The notes under the pieces: model-generated
What the model was told of the DNA's origin: nothing
Seen by the model: the letters and a program-made list of their open reading frames with translations, nothing else
Database searches by the model: none
Shown: positions 44,268 to 56,382 of the stretch, piece by piece
Layout: each line of letters begins with the position of its first letter
How positions within the stretch are numbered: position 1 is the first letter of the stretch
Translations under genes and position numbers: made by a program
Source: Septoria linicola
Taxonomy: Eukaryota; Ascomycota; Dothideomycetes; Mycosphaerellales; Mycosphaerellaceae
Length of the DNA stretch: 64,000 nt
Direction: 5' to 3'
NCBI GenBank assembly: GCA_024114885.1
Contig: CP099420.1
Location: 2,232,001-2,296,000 of the forward strand

Positions 44268-44815
44268 TTGATGACAAATGCTGCATTCGCTTACAAGGCA
44301 TGTGATAATGGTGTTATGACTTGACGAACATGAGAGGCTTTCGCACTCTGCGGAACGTGAGCGGGTATAGGGGTGGTGAGCGACAGGCGTACGGCGAAAA
44401 TTGGTAAAGCGAGACGATACCCCAAGGCAAAATGGGTTCTGGCAGGGACATTCTTCAGCGACGGCGTTTATGGATATATCGAGAGCCCGAACTGCGGCTA
44501 CGCATCGGCGATCTAATTGAGCGTGACAACCAGTTTGATCTTTTCAAACTTGTGCACATGGCACTCTGGTAGCAAGTACTACCGGTGGGAAGACCAGCAT
44601 ACTACGGATGGACATCATACTGCTTCGATTTCCTTCTCTCATCATCCCAACTGTCATGCCGAAGCGCATTTGCATTCTCCTAATTCCATGCCATGCACTG
44701 TTTCTCGTTTCGACGTAAACCGCTTCCGCGAGTGCTTGCGGAACTGCTCCCCTACCAAGCAAGGTAAGTGCATGTGATGCCGATCAGTGACAGCAAGAGC
44801 TGCCCTGTGGCAAAC
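44268..44815. other. Convergent intergenic region
   Basis: Between the hypothetical gene and the thioesterase-like gene. No gene supported. Confidence 0.45.
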
Positions 44816-45520
44816 TCAAGACAACTCAATAGCTCCATCTGGTACGCCTTTCATGCTTCGGAGTCTTCTGGAGAAGAACTGCATGATCGGCATCATCTCA
44901 TCCCTGTTAGCAGGCATGCTATCTCCCGGCTTGCGATACCTCTTGACCTCGGAGTGCTGGAACACACGCCTCAACTTATCCTCCGACTCCCTCGTCACAA
45001 TCGAACTCCCGTCTGAGCCAGCGCAGACCAGCACTGGCGTTCGACACTTCGGGTTGAGTTCACCTGGAGCTTCGGAAGGCAAGCCAGCACCGATACCGAT
45101 CACGCCTCCCAGCTCAACAAGAGTTGGGTCTTTCGCTTTCTGGGCTTGATCGATGGCAACGGCGGTGCTCAGAGCCGCCATACCGCCTTGTCCAAAGCCG
45201 AAGAGGAGGATCTCTCGGAGACGGAAGCTACACTTCTCGACCAGGACTTCGTGGATAAGGATCTTGAGGAGCTCGGAGATCTGCTTGAAGCCACCATCTG
45301 CATCTATGCCGCCGCTTGAATTATCGAAGATAATATCATCTCCCCAATGGTAGCCGCCAAGGTCTAGCAGAGCTTGAGGGCCTTGTAGCGAGATGCAGCA
45401 TGTCTCGGGCAAGTTCATCTGCTTGCCCAGCTTTTCGAAGGACTCATGGGTGTCGCCCAGACCGTGGAGGAGGACAAGGACATTGGTCGCTGCATCATTG
45501 TTCGGTGCTGTTCGTCGCAA
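44816..45520 (-). CDS. Acyl-protein-thioesterase-like alpha/beta hydrolase, catalytic Ser and His missing
   Basis: At least 234 aa of the phospholipase/carboxylesterase fold: NVLVLLHGLGDTHESF with the oxyanion strand, then GGYHWGDDIIFD and REILLFGFGQGGMAAL. In active relatives the elbow is GFSQGG; here the Ser position (about residue 110 of this frame) is Gly. The region that should carry the catalytic His reads KPGDSMPANRDEM, also without His. Asp in AGSDGSS may remain. The 5' end is unresolved: the frame opens with TTG, and a short upstream exon is likely because TWELLTTLRR continues upstream in frame. It is probably a pseudoenzyme. Confidence 0.75.
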   Translation of the reverse strand: MRRTAPNNDAATNVLVLLHGLGDTHESFEKLGKQMNLPETCCISLQGPQALLDLGGYHWGDDIIFDNSSGGIDADGGFKQISELLKILIHEVLVEKCSFRLREILLFGFGQGGMAALSTAVAIDQAQKAKDPTLVELGGVIGIGAGLPSEAPGELNPKCRTPVLVCAGSDGSSIVTRESEDKLRRVFQHSEVKRYRKPGDSMPANRDEMMPIMQFFSRRLRSMKGVPDGAIELS

Positions 45521-46470
45521 CGTGGTCAGCAGTTCCCAAGTTGATGAAATCCAGCATTTTACTCAACACATTGCTACGTGAGAGCTGGCAAAGATGCTGA
45601 GGGTAAGTGACCTTGCAATTACAGGACTGTGCCCTCCGCGACCACGGTGGACTGATCAGCATGATAGCAGAAGCTGGCAAGCTCGAAAGTGTCCCTCAGC
45701 CAACAGTGGGGTGACACGTAGCAGACTACCAGAAATCGTGCTACTTACGAGGAACAATATTGACCTTGACTTTTGGCGGAAAGTCAGCGACAGCGGGCAA
45801 TCGACCCATACGGACAACTTCTGCAGGAACCAAATGGCTAGCTCCGTCAGCTCAGCTTGCTTTTCAATGCTTTGTCTGAGATGTGAAGCTCAATGCTGTT
45901 CTCGTGGGCGAGGTGTCCTAGACTTCGATTGCTCCGGAGATGTTGATTGTGGCTCATGATGGCCACGCATTTCTGCAGCACTGCCACCTGCGCAGGGATC
46001 TGTCATGGTTTCTTCCAAGCTTTCTTGGCTGCTGCTTGGTACAGCTTGTCTGGCCGATGACGATCTCTCCATCAAAAAAGCTCAGTCTAGACGTCAGCCT
46101 CCCTGAATACTGGAGCAGCTCGAATCAATCATGTTTCGACTTGGCGGAGCATCGTGTCAATGCTGCAACCGCAATGGCCGCAGCTCGTGATAGACGTCCA
46201 GGCGGCGTTTGGTTGACCAATGGTGCCAGGCACGAGGCGTTTTCAAGCGAGACTTGTGATGCAATCAGTTTAGGCCATGCACGCGCGTGCATCAGCAAAA
46301 AGCTGGCCGCGTCAGCGCCCGAGCTGACCAAATGCATTGAGGGGTATATTATCACCTGAGCAGCACACCGATCTTTTTGTTGCACTTCCAACTACAATTG
46401 TTTCCACTCAAATCGTTCCAGTCACGACAATCTACCAATAAGACCTATATCACGCTCAGCACTCTTCAAG
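45521..46470. other. Intergenic region
   Basis: Should include the missing first exon of the thioesterase-like gene (probably within 45521-45720, minus strand) and the promoter of the CipC-like gene, whose CA-rich leader runs to 46470. The plus-strand frame at 45940-46359 is not convincing. Confidence 0.4.
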
Positions 46471-46966
46471 ATGTTCGGATTCGGTAGGACCAAATGTCAG
46501 CAGATTGGAAGTGTCACAGCTGACCAAAAGACAGACGAGGGCCGTGATAACTACCAACAGGTCTACGAGAATGACAGCAATGACAACAAGGCCGAGTTCT
46601 CCCACGAGCTGCTCGCTGGAGGTGCCAGCTTCATGGCAATGAAGATGTTCGAGGACAGACAACGCAAGGAGGGTAAGAATACCATGTGCTTGACACAATG
46701 GTGGCCCACGCTGACCAAGTCCTCTAGGCAAGCCTGTTTCACACCAGTTCGCCAAGGAGCTTCTCGCAGGCTTTGCAGGTGGTGAAGTGGACCGCCTTGC
46801 CGAGACCAAGGGCGCCGACTACATCGACCGCGAGAAGGCCAAGCGTCAGGCTCAGAAGAATGCAGAGGACATGTATGATCAGCACTACGGCGACCAAGAC
46901 CAATATGACCCAAACCAGCAGGAGCCACCTAGGCATCTCCGTGAGCACTTCAACCCAGGGTGGTAA
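46471..46966 (+). CDS. CipC-like protein (DUF3759 family)
   Basis: A 146-aa protein from exons 46471-46672 and 46728-46966 (55-bp intron, GTAAGA..TCTAG). It starts MFGFGRTK and contains two related blocks, SHELLAGGASFMAMKMFED and FAKELLAGFAGGEVDRLAE, the hallmark of the CipC/DUF3759 family first noticed as a concanamycin-induced protein in Aspergillus. It is small, soluble and charged, ending HLREHFNPGW. The molecular role is unknown; the family is often abundant under stress or during host contact. Confidence 0.85.
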
Positions 46967-47193
46967 ATGTGCCAGAGATCAAGATGGATGATCCTACAAT
47001 GTGCCATGACCTGGAGTCATCAGCATAATAAAGATATGATACAATGATAAAAAGACATTGAAAGTCGTCAGGTGCTTCACAATTTGTGGCTATGCCTATT
47101 CCAATGCTGTGCTATTTTATCCATTCCCCGCTATGCAATATCATCAAGGAGTGCTGTATCCCTCATGTCTCGTGAACTTTGCTCTTTCATAAT

Positions 47194-48681
47194 CTACAAT
47201 CTCGCCTCAACTGCCTCGCTCGTCCTCGTTGACTGCGCACTACCAGAGTCAAGCTCCTTGGCCTTCGGCCTCAGCGCCTCCTCAATAATTTGCATGAAGC
47301 GCGCCACATCGCCGAAAGTGTTGTACAGCGGCACTGGAGCTACGCGAATACAGCCCGGTTTCCGCTTGTCGCAGATGACGCCGTTGCCTTCAAGTGCAGC
47401 GCTGACCTCCTCCATGAGCTCCTCCTTGAACAACACACTAAGCTGGGTGCCACGTTGTCTTGGATCGGTAGGCGTGATGACCTGGAATGGGAATTCGCCG
47501 TCGACGATATTTCGCTGAGCGATTTGTGCGAGCAGGTGCTCTGCGTATGCAGTCAAAAGAACCGACTTCGATCGCAGCTCAGACATGGAGGTCTTTTCAA
47601 ATACGCTCAGAGATGCGGACAAGCACGTCAGATCGACGATGGAAGGGTTGGAAAGTTGGAATCCCTGTGCACCCGGGGTAGGCACGAACTTGTTGTCCAT
47701 GAGGAAGCGACTCGACTTGTTGTGGCCATACCAGCCCTTGAGCGCCTTGTTCTTCTTGCTGTCGCCATGCTTCTCGTGCACGAAAGCACCTGCGATGGCA
47801 CCGGCACCGGAGTTCATGTACTTGTACGTACACCAGCAAGCGAAGTCGACATCCCATTCGTGAAGCTTGAGCTCGACGTTTCCGGCGGCGTGTGCGAGGT
47901 CCCATCCGATAGTGATACCGTGTTTGTGTGCGTGTGCTGTGATTGTTGGGATGTCGAGAAGTTGGCCAGAGTAGTATTGGATGCCGGGAAGCAGGATCAA
48001 TGCCAGTTCGTGGGCGTGGTCATCGATGAGGTTCAGAATGTGCTCTGTCGACATGACGTAGCCTTGGTCTGGCTCGACAAGTACCATCTGCTCCTTTGGA
48101 TCAAGACCGTGCCACTCGATTTGACTCTCGATGGCATACCAGTCACTTGGGAATGGTCGCCACTCGTTCATGATTTTCGTCTTCTTGCCTTCGGGCTTGT
48201 AAAATGCAGCCATCATGAGGTGCAGGTTGACAGTCAGTGTGTTCATGGCCACGACCTCCTCTGGCGAAGCTCCAACAATAGGTGCCATCTTCCGTGAGCA
48301 GTCACCGGCCATGTCTTGGTAAGGCGTTAGTGGAGACTCGTCGAGATCTGTGAAATGGCCTCCGACAGCGATCGAGCCCCATGTCTTCAGGTAGGCGCCG
48401 AGATATTCTGAAATGGCCTTTGGCTGTAGGCCAAGCGAGTTACCGCAGAAGTAGATGGCTTCATCGTCTACTAATGATGCTACAGCTGCAGTCTGTTCAT
48501 CGTCCTTCAGGGTTTTGCGCTTGAGCTGTGCTTTCGTAGGTACGACGAACTCTTTTCGGAAAGTCTTGAGGATGTCGTTGTGGTTGTCGAGAGATTGTGC
48601 GAAGTCGAGCGAGTCGGCATTTGCTGGCCACTCCGGCTTTTCTCCACGCTTGAGGAGTGACACTGCGTTGGTGACGTCCAT
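47194..48681 (-). CDS. BNA5: Kynureninase
   Basis: A 495-aa PLP enzyme cleaving kynurenine and 3-hydroxykynurenine to (3-hydroxy)anthranilate and alanine in the tryptophan-to-NAD route. The start is MDVTNAVSLL at 48681; upstream in-frame codons open with GTG. Motifs: YFCGNSLGLQ, NTLTVNLHLMM, GWDLAHAAGN with the PLP Asp, the Schiff-base Lys in CTYKYMNSGAG, and the C-terminal RQRGTQLS and CIRVAPVPLYN. Single exon. It is divergent from the indoleamine dioxygenase gene, 496 bp between starts. Confidence 0.95.
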   Translation of the reverse strand: MDVTNAVSLLKRGEKPEWPANADSLDFAQSLDNHNDILKTFRKEFVVPTKAQLKRKTLKDDEQTAAVASLVDDEAIYFCGNSLGLQPKAISEYLGAYLKTWGSIAVGGHFTDLDESPLTPYQDMAGDCSRKMAPIVGASPEEVVAMNTLTVNLHLMMAAFYKPEGKKTKIMNEWRPFPSDWYAIESQIEWHGLDPKEQMVLVEPDQGYVMSTEHILNLIDDHAHELALILLPGIQYYSGQLLDIPTITAHAHKHGITIGWDLAHAAGNVELKLHEWDVDFACWCTYKYMNSGAGAIAGAFVHEKHGDSKKNKALKGWYGHNKSSRFLMDNKFVPTPGAQGFQLSNPSIVDLTCLSASLSVFEKTSMSELRSKSVLLTAYAEHLLAQIAQRNIVDGEFPFQVITPTDPRQRGTQLSVLFKEELMEEVSAALEGNGVICDKRKPGCIRVAPVPLYNTFGDVARFMQIIEEALRPKAKELDSGSAQSTRTSEAVEARL

Positions 48682-49177
48682 TGCGGTCTTGGCGTTCAGC
48701 TGAAAGAGGATTGATGAAGTCTTTGGTCTCCGAGTGCTTTCGAGTAGAGGTGATGTGTAAGTGAGGTGGTCGGACACGCTGGAAAAGTCACTAAATAGCT
48801 CTGCTTCCACTGGTCATACGTATGTGCATGTAACATCCGACGATGATGGATCGATCCTATCGCCAAGCGCCGACAAAGGAAGGCGACAAGACTTGCGGCG
48901 TCGGAAGCTCATTCACCTTCCGACGCTCACTTTTTCTCTATTGTTCCGGAGTTCCGTCACGTCTACTGTCCGCAACAGACACATCGATCGTTTTTGAACA
49001 GGGTGATGAGGTGCTAAGGTCTCATTGCGAGGTGTATACCGTCATGTTTCCAGAATATAATCTGCCGAAGAACCGTCGCGTTGCGAAATGTATCTTCTTC
49101 TGCCAACCAAACTCTAAACCACATCTTCCGACGCCTGCACATACACACAGCAAAACCCTCATACGCCTCCTCTTATC
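48682..49177. promoter_or_regulatory. Shared BNA5/BNA2 promoter region
   Basis: The 496-bp spacer separates the two kynurenine-pathway genes and must hold both promoters. The 80 bp before the dioxygenase are CA-rich (CACATACACACAGC). Any common operator cannot be identified by eye with confidence. Confidence 0.55.
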
Positions 49178-50513
49178 ATGAGTCCCTCAAAGATACACAG
49201 TCTCCCATCGCCAGCCGCACTCGACTCTTACAACATTTCGCAAAATGGCTTTCTTCCAGCAGAGACACCTTTAAGCCGACTCTCACACGATTACTACCAG
49301 CCGTGGGAGAACCTCATCTCACAAGTCTCGCTACTTGTCGAGCGCCAGCAAATACGGGCAGTCATTGATGAGCTGCCTGTACTCGACTCTTCACATCTCG
49401 AGTCCGAGGCAGAATGGCAGCGAGCTTATTCGTTACTCGCGGTGTTGGCACAAGGCTACATTTGGGCAGGTCCCGAGCCTTCAGAGGTGTGTTCGAGTGC
49501 TTCCAGAACTCCTCGAGTGGCATGGCTGACACTTCGTTTAGCGTCTACCACCACAAATCACGATTCCGTTCCTGCAAACGTCAGAACACCTCGAGGTACA
49601 TCCGATTGCGACTTACGCAGCGCTGAACCTCTGGAACTGGCGTCCGTTGAACGAGTGCAGTGGACGAGCGATCGACCTGACAGAACCGAGCAACCTGGTC
49701 GCACTTCATACTGCCACAGGAACAGACGATGAGTCGTGGTTCCTCATCATCTCCAACGCTATGGAGGCTCGTGCCGGGCCATTAATCCACTCGATGCTGG
49801 CCGCGATGGAAGCCGTAGAGCGCAAAGACAACGCGGCAATCGTGGAGAGCTTGACATACTTCAAGCAAAGTATGATTGACATTGGTAAGCTCCTCGAGCG
49901 CATGGACGATCGCTGCAAGCCGCAGGTCTTCTACCACCACATCCGGCCGTTCTTGGCAGGCAGCATGAACATGGAGACAGCGGGCCTACCAAACGGCGTT
50001 TTCTATGATGAGGGCGACGGAAAAGGTTCGTGGAAGAAATACCGTGGCGGTAGCAATGGCCAAAGCTCGCTTCTCCAGTTCTTCGACGCTGTCCTTTCTG
50101 TCAACCACGACAAGTGTGGAGGCTTTCACGAAGAGATGCGGCGTTATATGCCAGGGCCTCACGCGCGGTTCCTGGACGATATCGAGAGCATCGCCAATAT
50201 TCGAAGCTATGTGGCCGGCCTTGATGAGTCTCGCGAGAACAGTGAGCTCGTCAGAGCGTTCAACGAAGGCATTGCCAGCCTGAGCGAGTTCCGCAATATC
50301 CACATCGCGCTTGTGACGAGATTTATCATCATCCCAAGTCGTCAGCCGAAGCCAGAGAGCTTGATCATACGAAGGGACATTGCCTCGACATCAAGCAAAT
50401 TGGCATCGGCTGAGCCAATGACGAAGGAGCTGGTCGGCACCGGCGGCACGAAGCTGATCCCATTCTTGAGAACTTCACGCGACGAGACCAAAGACGCTGC
50501 AGTGGCCAGATGA
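49178..50513 (+). CDS. BNA2: Indoleamine 2,3-dioxygenase
   Basis: A 426-aa haem enzyme that opens the indole ring of tryptophan, the first step of the kynurenine route. Exons 49178-49486 and 49542-50513; the 55-bp intron falls just before RLPPQITIPF. IDO signatures: AALNLWNW, FYHHIRPFLAGS, the GGSNGQSSLLQFFD loop and MPGPHARFLDDI with the proximal haem-ligand His. The length is typical for fungal IDO. Tail to tail with the Zn2Cys6 factor (126 bp between stops). Confidence 0.95.
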
Positions 50514-50639
50514 AGAGCTTTCAGCCGGGGAAATCCATCAAGGAAACCATCTCAATGGGCAGAGAATCTGAACGAGCAACATGGGTTCGTACCACCCCTA
50601 CTTCGTTACAGGTACGGAGAGGCCAGTCTTATGTGTCGG

Positions 50640-53299
50640 TCACATCAAGCTGTCCCCGCCCACCTGGTCATACATGGGAAAGAGCGGTATATCAGCCAGA
50701 TTCCCGCCGTCCATTGTGTGACGTCCAGGCTGCAGAAAGTCCTGGAGGCCTTGATCGTTTTCATTGAGCCAAGGCATTGCAAAGAAATCAGCATCATAGA
50801 TAGTCCAGTCAGGTATCGTGGCCTCAGTCGAAGCGTCCTGTTCTGGCGCGATAGAAGATAGACGCCGTTCATTGGCAACCGATGAATCTTGCTGGGGCTG
50901 CGGGTCCAGTGGTTGAGAATTTGATTCCAATGGCAATAAGCCAAATAGCTGTGATGATGCCTGCTTCCGTTGACTGCGCAGCTTGAGCTCTCGTTTCTCT
51001 ACGTATGCAGTTGTGGTCTGCAGCAACGCTTGCACAATGAGCGAGTATTGACGCGCGTGCGGGTCGACTTTAGCGAAGTAGTCCAGGCACTGGATCGAGC
51101 CTTTGCAATGGCCTTGAAAGGCTGAACCGGATCCTCCGAGCACACCTACGGCGAGTACGAGCGCAGTGGTGAAGAGCCATGATCTAGAAAGCGTCAATCA
51201 TACCACGTCTCAAGTGCCAAAAGGAGATGAGTAGTACTCACACCACTAGCGGCATCTTTTGCGGCATGAGGCCGTTGTTGAGTACAGCTTGCAGAGTGTC
51301 CACAAATGATGCAGCAGCTTCGAGAGCGGCGTCTGCGTACTTCCGCTTCTCCTGATGCTCGGTGTGTGTACCCGGTGCCTTGAGTGATGCGCCCATGTAT
51401 TCGTAGAGCTCATAGATCAGGAACGGTCTGGTCAATAACATTATGCCATAGTAATATGAGCACAGCGTCGAGCAAGCACCAACGACTGCCTCACGAGATC
51501 CTTGGCGCGCAGTCGTCTCAGACAATGGTCGCAACCAGGCTGATGCCCACCCTTTGAGCTGGTGCGATACGTAGCTCGCAATGCGCAGCGAAATGCGCTT
51601 GCGAGAATAGACCTGGTCAATTGCGTCAGCTTCTTTTCGCGCCTGCAAATCGTCCTCTCAGAGCTGGCGAGTAAGTGCTCGCTCCCCTGCCAGGCAGTGC
51701 ACACTGCTTACCTCAACAACAACACGCTCAATGATCATGAAAATTTGTACGCTGGCGTCAATGACGTGCGGAGACTCTCCGAAGGGTACCTCAGCAACAC
51801 CATGTTTGCCATACTTGACAGTGCAATCTACATCTGAGGTTGAAGGCGGCCTCCCGAGCAAGTTGCTGATGAGCATGTCGACCACTCTCAAGCTCTTCCA
51901 AATCCGGTCTCTAATCGCGCGCACGATCTCGCCATATGAAGCGTTTACCTCTGTCCGGTGCAAACCAATGGCATATGCAGTCCTTGCTGCTAGCGAGAAG
52001 TAAAGATATGCCCCATTGGGCTGAAATGCCCGAAGCATGAAGATGGCGACCAGAGCGAAACCTTGGACAGTCGCCACATTCATGCTGGCTGTCAAATGCT
52101 TCAGTAAGATGTCCTTAGCATGTCTGAACCATGCTTCTGCTTTGATGTCGTGACTTTCTTGCGCCCCAACAGCCAACACGAGGTAATACACTGCGGAGGT
52201 CGCATCGTCCTGATGCGATGTGAAACCACCTAGCTGATAGTCAGCAGAAGTACTTCACTTCGAGGCATGCGACCCAAGCTCTTTTGATCTTAGTAGCAGC
52301 GCACGGTGAAGGAGCACACAATACCGCCACTCACCTGCCCATGTTTTGATGTCACGCAGGAGCTGTTCGTGGTCGAACAGATCTGCAAGACCACTGACAG
52401 CGACAGCATACATGCGTACAAGTTCTTCCACTTCACGCAGTTGTACGCTATGCGTCGTCCGACCTTCTGCAGATCTCGGTCGTGCGACTTCGATAATCGA
52501 ATCACGAGACGTAGCCGCCGGGAACCCTTCAGCATCCACTTCTGAAGCTATGAGGTGCCTCACAGTCTGCAAGAAGGACAGCGGAGCACAGTCCCCGATG
52601 AATATGACTTTGCCTTGCGCATCGCGGAGTATACGGCCTTCCAAAGGTACGACCGTGTCGTCGTGGTGATCATCTCGACTTGCTGTGGGAGACAGCGAGG
52701 AGCCGAATTGACCTATGCCATCGTGAGTCTGGGGCCCTCGGGCGCTATGAGGGAGTCAGCTAGTACAACCTGTGCTGTCTTCATATGATTGGTGAACGTC
52801 TGTGGCGCTTCTAGATAATCTGTGCTTCAAGCTATGCTAGAGGAAAGTCGCTGGATGCTTCTACTCAAGGAACCGACTCTGGGTCAGTCTGCCACTTTGC
52901 AACTGCTGTGGGACATCGGGAGCATCGCAGACTACCGCCTCAATCATAGTGCCGAAAGCAGATTTGAACTTACGGGTATTGCAGGCTACTCGCGTTCCCA
53001 GCATCACTATGTGTCCGACGTTCTCGCGTGCCAGTCCTTGGCGCGCTAGTGGCGCCAGTTTGCGTCTGTGCAAGGCCGCTCGGTGTATGGCCTGCAGACT
53101 TCGGATGGGATCTCTGCTTCGGAGGAGAAAAGATGCATGTCTCCGCACGGTTCTTCCGCTTGCAGTATGAGCACGGCAGCTCGCCATCACACTTGACTTT
53201 GCGAGACTTGCAGAGATCGCAAGCCGCGAGTACGCGTTCCACTCGTCTTCGTTTCTCCGCACGAGGCGTTGATGTTCCGTTGCCTGATGCTGTATCCAT
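50640..53299 (-). CDS. Zn(II)2Cys6 fungal transcription factor
   Basis: A 732-aa regulator in five exons: 52974-53299, 52335-52744, 51712-52229, 51242-51642 and 50640-51183. All four introns (229, 105, 69 and 58 bp) keep phase. The Gal4-type binuclear cluster is C-X2-C-X6-C-X5-C-X2-C-X8-C with Cys27, 30, 37, 43, 46 and 55 (CDLCKSRKVKC). The middle homology (fungal_trans) domain spans about 220-480: AYAIGLHR, RIWKSLRVVDMLISNLLGRPP. The tail is acidic and Gln/Ser-rich. Its position beside BNA2 and BNA5 makes it a candidate local regulator of the kynurenine genes; no sequence evidence proves this. Confidence 0.87.
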
Positions 53300-53769
53300 G
53301 ACTGGTGGAAGAGATCACGTCTAAAAGCCCTCGAGTGGTGGTTGATACGGTCGTACCGTGAGGATGCTAGCGGCTGTGCATCAACGTCGATATAGCACGG
53401 TCCAGCTCCACTATTGTTAACGGACCAGCAATAGTAGTTACGAGAGTACGATTACTCCGTTGTGTGTATATTTGCCGCAGGTGAAGTGCAAAACGTCGGA
53501 GATCCGTCAAAGGAAGGTGTCGGATGGCATGTCAAGCTAGTAAGGTGCCTAGTCCTCGTATCTCGCTTCCGATGACGTCGATGACTGCGCGACTGGTTCC
53601 GACGGGAAGCGAGCAACATCGAATAAGTCGGAAGCCTTGGGAGGCGGCTGAGTCCATGAACTGTTTGAATACTTTTGTTACATTCTACTGCTACGTTATT
53701 AATGCCTATCCTGTTGGCTGTCGCTCCCGTGAGACAATCTGATACGGTGCACTACCTTTTGATCGTCTC
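53300..53769. other. Intergenic region
   Basis: Upstream of the transcription factor and downstream of SSL2. No gene supported. Confidence 0.5.
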
Positions 53770-56382
53770 CTAGAGCTCATCCGCAAAGTCCTTCGCAGCC
53801 TTGGCCCTACGTGCTGCGGCTGCAGCGTTTTTCTTGAAAAATGTGTTTCGTGGTTTGGCAAGGGCTTTGTTGGGATTCTTGCCCCTATCGTGTTCCATGT
53901 ACGCCATGTTATCGCCTCCAGCAAGCGAGGACAGCGTGCCTGCTTGCCTCCTCACACCATTGCCCTTCTTCTTGGATCTGGAGACGTTTCGATCACTGAA
54001 CAGATCATCCTTGATGTCTTCTACGTCGCCGATCGTCTCAGACTGTAGCAAGACATCAGTAAGAGACTCCATGCGCGAATGTTGCGTGTTGAATTGCAGA
54101 TTGGGCATCTTTTCAATACCGTTCAAATGAGTGATGACCTTGAACGCATAACCTTGATCCACGAGGAAAGCTTGTCTCTTGGAAGAGTAGTACATTTCGT
54201 TCGTGTCTTTGCTGACCAAGGAGTAGAAGAATGCATTGAAGCCTTCGTCGTTACGGCGCTTGGCACGCAGGATACGACCGAGGCGCTGAGCTTCTTGACG
54301 TCGAGAGCCGTAATGCGACGAGATCTGTATGAGGCACGTTGCTTCTGGGAGGTCGAGGGATGTGTCACCAATCTTCGATAGGAAGATCGTGGATACCGCA
54401 TCGTTCTGTTGGAAATTTTGCAGAACGACCTCACGCTCTCGCTGCGAGGTATCACCGTAAATGTAAGGTTTCGTCATGCCTTCTGCGTACTTTTTGAGTG
54501 CGTAGACGTTGTCGGAGAACACAATGATCTTGTCACCACGCCGCTCGTGGAAATCAATCAGGAATTGACATGCCTGGTACTTGCGCGGATTCATCGTCGA
54601 GAGCAGGCTTCGCTTGTTGGTCGTTTTCGCGTCGAGGTACTCCTTGTAGAATTCAGTAGTCATGGGACACCAGACTTCCGCACACTGCACACGTGCAATG
54701 TGGCCTTCTTCACTGAGCTGCAGCCAGTTGGCCTCGTACAACTTTGGTCCAATGAGAAAGTTAAGGTCCTTGATCTTGTCGTCCTCTCTAAGCAGCGTGG
54801 CGGTCAAGCCTAGCTTTGAGTGTGTCTTGATGCGCTCCGTCACTCGCCGGAACATCTCTGCAGGTACCACGTGCACCTCGTCGAGCACCATCAAGCCCCA
54901 TTCCCGACCAGTGATAAAGTCCATGACTTTCTTGCTGTCATGTGCACGACGTGTGTTCTGCGTGACCATGCTGTACGTACAGATGATGACACCAGCCTTC
55001 TGGTTCAGACTTTCCTTCTCGCCGCTCGTGAAGATAGCAATATCGTCCGGGTTGATGTTTGACCACTTTTTGAACTCTTCCTTCCACTGCACAGCACTCA
55101 TGGCACTTGTGCAGAGGACGATGGCGCTCTTCTTAACGGTGCATGCTGCTGTGATGCCCACCAATGTCTTGCCGGCACCACAGGGCAGCACAATAATCCC
55201 ACTCCTGGCACGTCCGTTACCGAACATTTTGCTCAAGGCGTGTTCCTGGTAGTATCTGATCTGCACGTTCGGCCGCAAGTCAATGTCGAGATTGGCATTA
55301 AGATCGTCTGCTCGGAAGTCGTACTCTTCGGTGAGTGGTAAATTGAGCTTGACGTTGCAGTGCTCTTGCACTTTCTGAATCTGATTGCCATCGATTTCGA
55401 AGGAGTGTACCAGATCCGTGTCTTCGTCGTCTTCCTCCTCTCGCAGGAATTCGGTCATGGTCTTTTCGGCATCACGACCTCCAAACTCATCATCGGATTC
55501 ATCTTCATCGTCGCGTTTCTGTGCGGCTTCGGCCTGTGCCATCGCCTCCTTGTCGGCTCTTGCCTGATCGGTGCCCGATATCACCAAGTTGCCTTTCTTC
55601 GCTGCCTTGTCCGTCTTCAGCTCGTCTGTCTCCTCGACACGCGTGCCAGAGATGACTGGATCCCGTAGCAACATTTGCAGCACAGAAGCATCATTGCTTT
55701 CGATGAAGTACTTGTTGTGTTTGAGCACCAGTCTCACCTTTCCAAACGATTGAGTCACCTCGTGCACGAAATCTATGATATTGGCAGGCACTTTTGTCTT
55801 CGAGAACAGCTCGAGGTCACGAATGATGTCCTGCTCGGTCAGGCCTACAGACACGGCTGCGAACAGACTGTGAGGGCTGATGGTATACTCGTGCATGTTC
55901 GTCGTGCGACTCTGAGGCTCGGCGATATTGATCAAGAAATTTTGCGCCTGCTTGAAGCTGGGCGCAAAAGTCTCGAGCACGACTTTACCATTGGTTGGAT
56001 CAATCCATAATGGGCGTAGATGGTGGTCAGGCTTCAGAGTCTCATTGAAGAAATCGCGGGTCGACTTGAAGAGATGACTGGCTGCATCGCCGTTCGACGA
56101 AGCGGCTGCGGCAGGTTTCTGGTAGGTAGCAGGCTGGTACCTCTTTACGACTTCTACATGGCACAATCATCAGTGGGCCATCACAAGCAGACAGTGCGAG
56201 GCGGGAAACCACTCACTGTCGTACTTCTTCGGCGCCTGTCGCTCCTCCTCGTCGAAATCGTCGCTGCTCTCGTCGAAATCGTCGTCGTCGTCGCCCCTCA
56301 TAGAAATGGGGGTGTTTGCGCCCGATGCGACCCTCTTCGTCGCTCGTCCATCAGCGCCGACCGCCTTCCGTTTCGGCGGCAT
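53770..56382 (-). CDS. SSL2: TFIIH DNA helicase/translocase Ssl2 (XPB)
   Basis: An 849-aa 3'-5' DNA translocase of TFIIH, needed for promoter opening and nucleotide excision repair. Exons 56217-56382 and 53770-56153, with a 63-bp intron placed after KKYD so that KVVKRYQ follows. The N-terminus is acidic with a nuclear signal (PPKRK). The XPB N-terminal domain is followed by the SF2 core: LPCGAGKT (Walker A Lys at about 384), the DEVH box at about 479-482, GLTATLLRED and the QRLGRILRAKR motif VI. A basic C-terminal tail closes it. The gene converges on no neighbour within 470 bp. Confidence 0.95.

Noticed and set aside
45940..46359. 139-codon plus-strand frame upstream of the CipC-like gene
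   Set aside because: No domain, overlaps the probable promoter, and is interrupted by stops in the adjoining sequence with no splice support.
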